The notes under the pieces were generated by a model. That model saw only the letters and a program-made list of their open reading frames with translations. It ran no database searches and was not told the origin of the DNA. Shown here in pieces: positions 35,289 to 41,261 of a stretch of 64,000 nt of DNA (position 1 is its first letter; every line of letters starts with the position of its first letter). The position numbers and the translations under genes are program-made. Source of the stretch: Congeria kusceri (lineage: Eukaryota > Mollusca > Bivalvia > Myida > Dreissenidae); the NCBI GenBank assembly GCA_027627225.1, contig CM051025.1, forward strand, positions 74,403,474 to 74,467,473, read 5' to 3'.

Positions 35289-35583
35289 AATGAGGATGAG
35301 GATGATAATGAGGATGAGGATGATGATGAAGAGGAGGAGGAGTTTGACGACGACAATAGCTAAGACGACGATGATATTGATGATGATGATGATGATCTTG
35401 ATGATGATCATGATTAAGATGACGATAATGCTGTTAAACTGGTTATCATATTATGATTCATTGATATAAATACAAACATGGTTTTGCATTGTTATTTCGC
35501 GCCACTTAAACTTTTAAAGGATTTATTTTATTGTATTCGTTTATGTTAACGTTTCAGCGTTTGACAACCGGATTCGCGAGTGA
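11159..35583 (+). CDS. Protease gene A: ADAMTS-like metalloprotease with mucin stalk, SEA domain and membrane anchor
   Basis: Twenty-four exons, 3915 nt, 1304 residues, with every junction in frame. Signal peptide about 1-31. Prodomain to the furin-type site RRGRR (209-213). Reprolysin (M12B) domain about 217-445 with HELGHNLNAEHDGD at 389-402 (zinc ligands H389, H393, H399; base E390) and the Met-turn at M414. ADAMTS-like Cys-rich region 451-556. Three six-Cys modules 556-675 (CPYGD type, PLAC- or ShK-like). Thr/Pro mucin stalk about 676-1015. SEA domain about 1020-1134 with the self-cleavage motif G1081|S1082. Short Cys-rich module 1134-1169. One transmembrane helix about 1181-1204. A 100-residue cytoplasmic tail. 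Predicted: an active zinc endopeptidase, type I membrane protein, possibly shed. No thrombospondin repeat and no cysteine-switch were identified. Exon 17 uses a GC donor in this model. The paralogue at 49640 shares introns. Confidence 0.85.
11901..12103 (+). CDS. Gene A exon 2: prodomain
   Basis: Acceptor cttccag|GCAGT and donor CACAG|gtaaga, 203 nt, identical in length to the paralogue's exon 2. It shares the motifs RNYD, DDVPVVL and REG with the paralogue. Confidence 0.9.
12130..12425. repeat. Trinucleotide microsatellite (CAT/CTT) in intron 2
   Basis: An imperfect CAT/TCT triplet run. The open frames across it on both strands are low-complexity artefacts. Confidence 0.9.
12458..12559 (+). 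CDS. Gene A exon 3: prodomain
   Basis: Acceptor attgcag and donor TTT|gtacgt, phase 0, 102 nt as in the paralogue. It codes VAYFKDRSQEAVFMVW, nearly the same as the paralogue. Confidence 0.9.
12744..12967. mobile_element. Palindromic MITE family 1, copy in gene A intron 3
   Basis: An inverted-repeat element with ends GTGGCGCGTCGTG/CACGACGCCCC and internal palindrome AGTCCGCACAGGCTAATCC. Further copies are at 32114, 45906 and 49782. It has no coding capacity. Confidence 0.85.
13276..13408 (+). CDS. Gene A exon 4: prodomain
   Basis: Acceptor caatag|TTTGG and donor GAAG|gttcgt. It codes RYLVQP and GSHTLAP, matching QYLVQP and GSHTLGP in the paralogue. The paralogue set the frame. Confidence 0.85.
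13484..13795. repeat. Trinucleotide microsatellite (GAA, CAG, ACT) in intron 4
   Basis: A compound triplet repeat: GAA run, CAA/CAG run, then a long imperfect ACT run. It fills most of intron 4. Confidence 0.9.
13830..13962 (+). CDS. Gene A exon 5: furin site and start of protease domain
   Basis: Acceptor accacag and donor CATT|gtacga. It carries RRGRRQ, then the strand ETFFVIDFGLY that opens reprolysin domains. Confidence 0.9.
14060..14235. repeat. Minisatellite, about 54-bp unit, 3 copies, intron 5
   Basis: Units read TTGACTGGTTGCTGGATTGG... and end ATAATGTTCGTTATTGA, with a nested GATTGGCT sub-repeat. Confidence 0.85.
14307..14397 (+). CDS. Gene A exon 6: protease domain
   Basis: Acceptor gttacag and donor GCT|gtaagt, 91 nt as in the paralogue. 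It codes IKQFYAFVLNA, the helix preceding the second strand. Confidence 0.9.
15535..16550. repeat. Minisatellite, 44-bp unit, about 23 copies, intron 6
   Basis: The unit contains TTTTGCGTCTCTCGTGCATT, then TTGCTCTATATACATG. Most units end in a short palindrome, ACATGCGCATGT or ACATGTACATGT. Unit starts 15571, 15615 and 15659 give a strict 44-bp spacing. Confidence 0.95.
16792..16869 (+). CDS. Gene A exon 7: protease domain
   Basis: Acceptor ttgaag|ATGAAC and donor GAG|gtgaga, 78 nt as in the paralogue. It codes MNLRYESVTGSGYTISLR. Confidence 0.9.
17669..17829 (+). CDS. Gene A exon 8: protease domain
   Basis: Acceptor gttttag and donor CAAA|gtgcgt, phase 0 to 2. It begins TAAAAPFVE and ends YDHAMMFS, the HA-x-LFT position of reprolysins. 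Confidence 0.9.
18040..18400. repeat. Diverged relative of the 166-bp core repeat, intron 8
   Basis: Contains ATAACTCTGTTTTGACAGA followed by CCCCTTTT and TTTGGGTTAAAGTTTTCATT, the same word order as the arrays at 28738 and 35936, but more diverged. Confidence 0.55.
18693..18739 (+). CDS. Gene A exon 9 (47 nt)
   Basis: Acceptor attgtag and donor GTCG|gtaggc. It codes YDMGYYNGTFDDSVV, between the MMFS motif and the active-site exon. It is too short for ORF detection, but the paralogue has a 50-nt equivalent. Confidence 0.85.
18948..19117. repeat. CAT microsatellite with nested CAATCAT repeats
   Basis: CAT triplets interrupted by about eight CAATCAT heptamers and CACCAT hexamers. Confidence 0.9.
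19735..20075 (-). pseudogene. Degraded LINE reverse-transcriptase fragment
   Basis: On the minus strand a frame reads LLFTYADDTFYLSKDN. YADD is the catalytic motif of non-LTR reverse transcriptases. The upstream part is frameshifted and the frame is short, so this is a relic in gene A intron 9. Confidence 0.45.
20325..20430 (+). CDS. Gene A exon 10: zinc-binding HELGH
   Basis: Acceptor tgtgcag and donor CATAA|gtaagt, 106 nt as in the paralogue. It ends in AAHELGH, and the intron splits the zinc motif after the second His. Confidence 0.95.
20440..20910. repeat. Minisatellite, about 37-bp unit, intron 10
   Basis: Diverged units of TCGAACATTATTCTCTTCAC followed by GAAATGACAATAGA. About 12 copies with length variation. 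Confidence 0.85.
21210..22560. repeat. Minisatellite, 44-bp unit, interrupted by a foldback insertion, intron 10
   Basis: The unit contains GACCATTGAACATTAGAATC and then TACCCCCTTTCCAAAA. Spacings 21676, 21720, 21764 give exactly 44 bp. The 3' half shows a shifted subfamily (AACCATCCCGTTTCCAAGAG). It is split by 21315-21605. Confidence 0.9.
21315..21605. mobile_element. Foldback/MITE insertion inside the minisatellite
   Basis: 21315-21461 is a near-perfect hairpin: AAATAAATATTGACTT at one end, AAGTCAATATTTATTT at the other, with CGACCGAGG and CCGAGGTCG in the loop region. A second part to 21605 ends in GGTATAATAATA, matching TTATTATACC near 21460. It has no coding capacity. Confidence 0.7.
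23038..23205 (+). CDS. Gene A exon 11: third zinc ligand and Met-turn
   Basis: Acceptor attccag and donor AACAG|gtatga. It continues the motif as NLNAEHDGD and then NNVMTA, the Met-turn of metzincins. Confidence 0.95.
23250..23997. mobile_element. hAT-type non-autonomous element with 8-bp target duplication
   Basis: Ends TAGTGTTGT...ACAACACTA with subterminal TTAATC-rich inverted sequence. It is flanked by an exact 8-bp direct repeat, GCGAATGC, at 23242-23249 and 23998-24005, the hAT hallmark. 748 bp, no transposase. In gene A intron 11. Confidence 0.85.
24470..24614 (+). CDS. Gene A exon 12: ADAMTS-like Cys-rich region
   Basis: Acceptor cttcag|CGAGG and donor CCGG|gtacgg. It codes EGNNCL and AGQVYPPDTQCQYI, resembling the LPG-x-x-Y-x-x-x-x-QC motif of ADAMTS proteins. 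Confidence 0.9.
24715..25725. repeat. ACGAT-rich repetitive block with embedded exon copy, intron 12
   Basis: Dense in ACGATC/CACGATT words. It contains a 100-bp repeat at 25366-25465 and 25567-25666 (two mismatches), which flanks a copy of the end of exon 13. The family is unidentified. Confidence 0.7.
25466..25571 (+). pseudogene. Exact 106-bp copy of the end of exon 13 and its donor, inside intron 12
   Basis: Identical to 26184-26289: the last 35 coding bases of exon 13, the gtgagt donor and 71 bases of intron 13. It lacks its own acceptor, so it is not expected to act as an exon. Confidence 0.95.
26102..26218 (+). CDS. Gene A exon 13: ADAMTS-like Cys-rich region
   Basis: Acceptor ttcacag and donor GGAAAA|gtgagt. 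It codes CTHMACYVPE and EGTTCGSGK, the DGTxCG-type ADAMTS motif. Its last 35 nt are copied in the preceding intron. Confidence 0.9.
26733..26787 (+). CDS. Gene A exon 14 (55 nt)
   Basis: Acceptor tttcag|ATGTG and donor TATG|gtaact. It codes MCQRGACVTSS, completing the CGSGKMCQ-x-GAC pattern of ADAMTS Cys-rich domains. Confidence 0.9.
27320..27487 (+). CDS. Gene A exon 15: six-Cys module 1
   Basis: Acceptor ttttcag and donor AACAG|gtacag. It codes EWCFFGD...C...QC...QCCVTC. The closing CC-x2-C is as in PLAC or ShK-like modules. Confidence 0.85.
27833..27946 (+). CDS. Gene A exon 16: six-Cys module 2
   Basis: Acceptor acttag and donor CCAA|gtaggt. It codes DCPYGDMAEWC...C...VCCQSC. Its last 16 nt and donor are the first unit of a 34-bp tandem array. 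Confidence 0.85.
27931..28190 (+). repeat. 34-bp tandem array repeating the exon 16 donor
   Basis: Seven good units and one diverged unit start at 27931, 27965, 27999, 28033, 28067, 28101, 28135 and 28169. Each contains CCTTAATATTCCAA|GTAGGT, the last exon bases plus donor. Only the first is joined to the coding exon. Confidence 0.95.
28318..28575. repeat. Array of TCGTTCCCACGA words, intron 16
   Basis: About ten spaced copies of CGTTCCCACGA(G/C) joined by TTAATATGT/AAAAGATCT-type links. The last is in reverse orientation (TCGTGGGAACGACATAAAT), so the block can fold back. Confidence 0.8.
28735..29460. mobile_element. Core-repeat element, incomplete copy (166-bp units), intron 16
   Basis: Begins GCTCGACTATTCGAA, then AGCTTTCCTACTACCCC, then about four units near 166 bp carrying ATAACTCTGTTTTGTATTTTG. 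The right terminal inverted repeat is missing. It is related to 35936-37310. Confidence 0.75.
29566..30788 (+). CDS. Gene A exon 17: six-Cys module 3, mucin stalk, start of SEA domain
   Basis: Acceptor ttttcag, 1223 nt. It opens with CPYGDRATGC...LCCQTC, then about 340 residues that are almost only Thr and Pro (O-glycosylated mucin-like stalk), then TVVTLKLPINN, the start of a SEA domain. In this model it ends at CGTATTCAG|gctagt, a GC donor, in phase 0. Without splicing the frame stops at 30795-30797, two codons later, giving a protein without a membrane anchor. Confidence 0.8.
31125..31464. repeat. Minisatellite, 30-bp unit, about 11 copies, intron 17
   Basis: The unit is TATATCCTCTTTATCTTGTC plus GTATACCGGA, with few variants (TTATC/TGATC, CGGA/CGAC). 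The low divergence suggests a young array. The open frame across it is an artefact of the period. Confidence 0.95.
31903..31967 (+). CDS. Gene A exon 18: SEA domain
   Basis: Acceptor ttttcag and donor TTATT|gtaagt. It codes LLVYYRSKMGANVLDIII, the SEA segment before the GS cleavage motif. It joins in frame to the GC-donor end of exon 17. Confidence 0.75.
32114..32340. mobile_element. Palindromic MITE family 1, copy in gene A intron 18
   Basis: Ends GAGGCGCGTCATGAG/CGACACGCCTC, flanked by ATTT on both sides. Internal palindrome ATTAGCCTGTGCGGACTGCA and reverse. 227 bp. Confidence 0.9.
32527..32690 (+). CDS. Gene A exon 19: SEA domain with GS cleavage motif
   Basis: Acceptor acaaaag (weak pyrimidine tract) and donor GTTG|gtaaga. 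It codes RGSIIAEFSIVHE. G-S-[IV]-[IV] is the SEA autoproteolysis site. Confidence 0.8.
33059..33164 (+). CDS. Gene A exon 20: short Cys-rich (EGF-like) module
   Basis: Acceptor gtttcag and donor TGTGT|gtacgt. It codes VCPLFEASGGCGKGFHC and then PVC, a four-Cys unit resembling half an EGF module. SEA-EGF-TM order is common in membrane mucins. Confidence 0.8.
33555..33580 (+). CDS. Gene A exon 21 (26-nt micro-exon)
   Basis: Acceptor tttccag and donor GAAAG|gtgaga, phase 2 to 1. It codes RMTSSSSK. It is needed to keep the frame between exons 20 and 22. Confidence 0.7.
34062..34191 (+). CDS. Gene A exon 22: transmembrane helix
   Basis: Acceptor tttttcag and donor ATCAT|gtgagt. It codes an uninterrupted hydrophobic run (IVIAAVCGLLLIVVVMTVV...IFC) followed by the basic stop-transfer KSRRNRK. 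Confidence 0.85.
34364..34700. repeat. GAT/GGT microsatellite, intron 22
   Basis: A long GATGAT run, pure over about 110 bp near 34580-34690, with GTG-rich interruptions upstream. The poly-Asp and poly-Met frames are artefacts. Confidence 0.95.
34769..34995 (+). CDS. Gene A exon 23: cytoplasmic tail
   Basis: Acceptor ttttcag and donor AAGT|gtaagt. It is polar, with several Tyr (PRSYEHYS, TGYDNHS) and Ser that could be signalling sites. No domain is recognised. Confidence 0.8.
35038..35130. repeat. 30-bp tandem repeat, 3 copies, intron 23
   Basis: Three nearly identical copies of GATGTTTATCATTGCCGATG followed by GCAAAATGCC. Confidence 0.9.
35233..35420. repeat. GAT microsatellite, intron 23
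   Basis: Imperfect GATGAT run with GAG and GAC variants, just after the last large exon of gene A. Confidence 0.9.
35558..35583 (+). CDS. Gene A exon 24: C-terminus and stop
   Basis: Acceptor gtttcag, phase 1. It codes FDNRIRE and then TGA. A weak ATTAAA lies about 80 nt after the stop; the polyadenylation site is uncertain. Confidence 0.75.
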
Positions 35584-35935
35584 TGATAGTATCTGGTCTG
35601 GTAAGGAAACGCGATCAAAATACGCCATAGTATCCCAATACAACATCAACGCAGGCTAATGGTGCATTAAATTAGAAAGCAGTGAAGTGCTTATAACATT
35701 ATTACCCTCTATACATTTGGTTGGCGGTGATTTTTTGATGATTCTCATAATATTATTACCTCTATTTGGCTAGCGGTCATTTGGTTGATGATATACTTCG
35801 TATTTTGCTACCAATTGCACTATATTTTGTGTTGCAGTCTTACTTAGTACATGGTAAACATGGCTTCTTGTGCTTGATGGTTGAATTGGAAAAAGGATTT
35901 TGACTATTGTGTTATGCCGAAAATTTTGTTTATGT

Positions 35936-37312
35936 TTTAGCTCGACTTTTTGAAGAATATGTGAGCTTTCCTACTACCCTCGGCGTCGGCGTCCGCGTCT
36001 GAATTTGGTTAAAGTTTTTATTCACAAGTTTTGTAACTTCAAAATTACATAAGTTATTTACTTGAAACTTGGAACTATACTTTGTCATCAACTCCAGTAT
36101 CAGGAGCAACACTCCCCATAACTTTGTTTTGTATTTTGACAGAGTTATGCCCCTTTTCCAAATAGATTTTCTGGTTAAAGTTCACATTCCAAAGTTTTGT
36201 AACTTCAATAACTACATAACTACATAAGCTATTCACTTGAAACTTGGAATATACCTTTGTCATCAGCTCCAGTATCAGGGTGAACAATCCCCATAACCCT
36301 ATTTTGTATGTTGACAGAGTTATATACCTTTTTCACAAAGATTTTTAAGAAAACGTTTATATTCACAAGTGTTGTAAATTCAAAATTACATAAGTTATTC
36401 ACTTGAAACTTGGAACTTACCTTTGTCATCAACTCTCATATCAGAGGCAACATTCCCCATAGCTCTGTTTTGCATTTTGACAGAATTATGTCCCCTTTTC
36501 ACTTAGATTTTCTGGTTAAAGTTTATATTCAAAAGTTTGGTAACTTGAAAACTTCATAAGTTATTCACTTGAAACTTGGAACTAACTTTTGTCATCAACT
36601 CTATATCAGGGGCAACATTACCCATAACGCTGTTTTGTATTTTGACAGAGTAATGCCCCTTTTTCACATTGACTTTCTGGTTAAAGTTTATATTCAAAAG
36701 TTTGGTTACTTAAAAACTACATAAGTTATTCACTTGAAACTTGGAACTTACCTTTGTCATCAACTCTAGTATCAGGGGCAACATTACTCATAACTCTGTT
36801 TTGTATTTTGACAGAGTTATGCCCCTTTTTCGCATAGATTTTCTGGTTAAAGTTTATATTCAAAAGTTTGGTAACTTTAAAACTACATAAGGTATTCACT
36901 TGAAACTTGGAGCTAACCTTTGTCATCAACTCTAGTATCAGGGGCAACATTACTCATAACTCTGTTTTGTATTTTGACAGAGTTATGCACCATTTTCGCA
37001 TAGATTTTCTGGTTTTTAAGTTTATATTTAAAAGTTTGGTAAATTCAAAACTACATAAGTTATTCACTTGAAACTTAGAACTAACCTTTGTCATCAACTC
37101 TAGTATCAGGGGCAACATTATCCATAACTCTGTTTTGTATTTTGACAGAGTTATGCCCACTTTTGACATAGAATTTTTGGTTAAAGTTTTTTTTCCAAAA
37201 ATTTATAAACTGTGCAAGGCTTCACTTAAACGTTTTGTATTTTAACAAATGTATGCCCCTTCCTCTATCCAAAATATGTACCAACTGAAATACTTCGAAT
37301 AGTCGAGCGCGC
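35936..37312. mobile_element. Core-repeat element, complete copy: inverted ends around about eight 166-bp units
   Basis: The left end GCTCGACTTTTTGAA and right end TTCGAATAGTCGAGC are inverted repeats. Between them are about eight units of about 166 bp (starts of ACTTGAAACTTGG at 36401, 36567, 36732, 36898, 37066). The layout resembles pearl-type bivalve elements with tandem cores. It has no coding capacity. It lies just downstream of gene A. Confidence 0.75.
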
Positions 37313-40050
37313 TGTCCTCTGACAGCTCTTATTACATTTGTGTTCTTTTGTAATATATTTTTCATGGTATGTAAACGTTTCATTTGGTTTATTATACAAG
37401 TTTATTATATCAACATTACATATGCATTTTGATTCTGATATGCGTATAATGTGTTTACGTGTTAGTACATAAAGACTAAATACATAAATAATGAGCCTGA
37501 TATAAATAAAATGTATTTGCATGTTTTGCGCATATACATACGTTATTATTCTGATATACAATGTACATACAATGAATTTTCATGTTTTGCACATATATAC
37601 AAACGTTATGATTCTGATATACATGTACGCAATTTACATGTAATGTATTTACATGTTTAACGCATGAAGTATGCGTATGCATCTTCATTGAGCTATTACA
37701 TTACTTTTTTTCATAATTATTTCAGAAAATATATAATTGTTATTTACTCTATTGACTGTTGTTGAACGTCTTTTTTCAATTGTGTAACAAACAAGATTTA
37801 ATGTTAAATTGTGTTAAGAGATTTCGACTTGATTGAATTAATTTCATTAACAAAAATGTTATGCAATGTTAAAATTATCAGTTTATGTCCGTTCGACACT
37901 ATTTAACAGTATATCTATTATACAAAGTTATGTCATTATTTTAGTTCGCTAAACAGTGGCTATGTTGATTGTTCCCGTTGAAAAAAATTGTTTCATTTAC
38001 CGTAGTGTTGTGGTTAATTTTCTGTTCGCATTTTTTTATATAAAATTACAACAAAAACACAAATGTATTACCAACAAACCATCCTTAAAAATTGAACAAC
38101 AGTAATTCAGGTAGGCGCTTATATAGTTAACTTTCGCAATGGATACATCATATATTGCGGATGTGATAATATACTTGAGATTTTTTCGTAAGACATATGA
38201 ATGTACTTAAATCATTAAAATATGATTAGGAGTAAGAGGGAAGGAAATATTCGGAACCTTCCAACATATACACACATAAATTATATATTTTGCAAAACAA
38301 TGATAGTTTATTGGCGCGATATCAGAGTGTAGCTTTTTAGATTCTAGACATCTACCAACCTTTTGTGAAACATAATATGAAACGACAAATGATAAACTTC
38401 GATGAGTACGTTATTTTCATTTATTAAAACTCGATAAAAATACGCCGCTTTTGCCCCCTCCTAAAGCCGCCTATGGTCATACCTCGACGCATCCACCGAT
38501 TAAAAAATCTCTCCGTTCATCAACCAGTCATATTTCGCGCATTTTTTTGGTTATGTTTCGTATCATGCCACATAATGTTATTAAGCCTATTTATAGGATT
38601 GATATTTGATAAAACTGATTGATATTGTTTATTGATTCATTATATGAATAGTTAAATACCAGTCTAAATATTTAAGGTGATTCCGGTTATCGTCATCGCA
38701 TAGGACGCACTAGCGGATCCGGACCATTCATATAAGGTCGTATATAAAACGGTAAAAACTGGATAAATATGCTCGCTCAATTTCGTAAAAGACACACGTC
38801 AACTTTAGTAAAACGTACCCGACCTAGCCCGCCCCCTACGATTTCTTAGTACACCGTAGTACCGGCGCCAAAGTTAATCGAAAACGATACGGCATAGACC
38901 ATTGGTATGTATACCTTTATTTGTGAATGATATTGTTTTCTTTTCTAAATTTCTATATTATATAAACATGTCAGATGAAATACGTCCGTGACCGTTGGCA
39001 CAGGATACCACCAAAAAGACGTTAATACGTTTCGAATAATAATGATTTAAAGTCGAAATTCAATTCAATGTCTACATTCGAGTATAAACAGCTTTGTCTC
39101 AATTAATAGTTTAGTTCGAACAGAGACCATAACAATTCGGCAAATGAATCATGCAAAAGTTATCGGTGCGTTTGTGTTTGAATTTACGGATTTTATATGT
39201 TTAAAGATGTTCCTGATATATTTAACCATAAATGTCATATACAATTAAGTGGAAAGGCGCATTAAACAAGGGGAATTTTCTGCCAAAGCAGGTGTATGAC
39301 ATACAGATGAACCACCATGTCTTTCGAACATATGGCGAAGTATTAATTTATTCAGTGAAACGAAGTGCATTTGGTGATGATGATGATGATGTACAAAGAT
39401 TTATCATATATATTTTGATACGGATCTGTAGCTGATCACTGCACACCCACATACAACATACAGGGGTTATAACTGCGCGATCAAAATTAATTTTACGCCC
39501 CACCCCCTAATTCAAAACCCTGGGGCGGTAGGTTTTCTGCGGGTACTCCGGTTTACCCAACATCACGAAACCATATCAATATTTCAACAGCTTTCATTAA
39601 CAATTAACAGCTGGGCATCGCATGCGCGTAGAGATAGCTGCCTTTGCAGTTGCCAGTTCAATCAGCAATTGGTAACAGGTTAATACAAGAGCTGCCAATT
39701 CCAAATTTGTCTAAAAAAATTTTAGAACAGAATTGTCAACCGGCATCTAGCTACCACTTCGCATTCTGGCTGCCAGTCCAACACATGGTCCGAACTCGAA
39801 ACCGGCCAATGGGCAATGGCAGCCAGCCGCAGAGCCGAATAGAATTCCTGTTTTGTTATGTTATTTCGTCATTAAGAAATGCATTTTTGTATAAACTCAA
39901 TAAACGTAGGGCTAATATTATTTTGAAAAAAAAAACGCACTTTTATTTCGTAATTACGATTGGATACTGTGTTTTAACGAAAAAGATTTCGTTATATCGT
40001 GTTTGTAGAAAATAACATTTTGTAATTACGAACTATTATGGCGTGTTTAA
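37313..40050. other. Intergenic, nothing recognised
   Basis: AT-rich DNA between the two protease genes. Short open frames show no family resemblance. A loosely repeated ATGTATTTRCATGTTT-type word occurs near 37500-37660. Confidence 0.4.
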
Positions 40051-40051
40051 G

Positions 40052-41025
40052 CCTAGGTCACACATAGGTCGCCGACCGATTGCCGACCACCGACAACTAA
40101 AATTTGCGGCGACCAACGACAACCTCTGGCTACCAAAATTCAGAATAAAGCATTGGAATTTTAGACGGAGACTAAGTCGGCGATTGATCAAAGACTGATC
40201 GGCGACCAGTCGTACGAAAAGTCGGCATCGTCTTCCGACCATCAACAACCATCAAATACTGGCTAGCGACTAGTTGGCGATTGGTTGGCGACTAGTTGGC
40301 GATTGGTTTGCGACTAGTTGGCGATTGGTTGTCGACTGGTTGTCGATGCTTGGGGGCGGAATTAGGATTATTCGATATTTAATTCAGTTCTATGATATTT
40401 TTTTCTCATTGTTTAACAAACGTTTGCCTATATATATGACATTGGGCTATATTTAGTATATGTCTTTTGAAAATTTGAGAAACTGAATTTATTCGTGTTG
40501 TTTTGTTGATTATTTAATTCAATTATATATTTTTTTATTAGTATTCTCTACTATGCCCGGCAGCACAGTTTAATGTTAACGTAAACTATCAAGTCCACTT
40601 TCCATATCCGGCAATATCCTCTTGTCCCTGCCCTTACCCTGATTGGAAAAGGCATGCTAACACTTTTAAATTATAACTATTACGTTTCTTATCACGTTTA
40701 ACATAATGATTGTAAAATTGTGCGTTCATTTTTAAATGTGTTTTGGAGACGAAGGTAACGCGACGGGCGGTCGAAAGATGGTCTGCGTAGTCGGCATTTA
40801 GTCGGCGATCAATCGCTGACCAGTCGGCGATCAACTAAATAAAAACCAACGAAAACCTTCTCGCGACCTGTTTGGTCGGCAACTGTCTTCGATACGACCA
40901 TCGACAACCAGCCGCCGACCTCCAACAACCTGTTATTAATGACCTTTTTAAGACCGTTAGCAACTACTTGTCGTTTATGGTCGAAAGTTGGTCTTTAGTT
41001 GGTCGTGGGCTATGTGTGACCAGGG
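40052..41025. mobile_element. Inverted-repeat element, 1 kb
   Basis: Terminal words CCTAGGTCACACATAG (40052) and CTATGTGTGACCAGGG (41010). The inner part is rich in GGCGA(C/T)(T/C)GGTTG words on both strands, e.g. TTGGCGATTGGTTGGCGACT near 40273. It has no transposase. Confidence 0.65.
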
Positions 41026-41261
41026 TTTTACGCACTAAAGTGTGCAATCGCGAATTAAAAACGTGTGTCATGTCACTTAGAGGCACCGCAGATGTGTCTG
41101 TTAACTAGGTCGGTGTCGAGACGATTTCAGATATGCTTCATCAAGATCGCATATTTCTAAAAGAAGTACGCACAATACAGGTAAATTTACTAGTACTTAA
41201 CTTCAGCAATAAAAATCGTTAGGCGATTCCCCAAAAGGCGATTCCCAAAACTAGGTGATCT

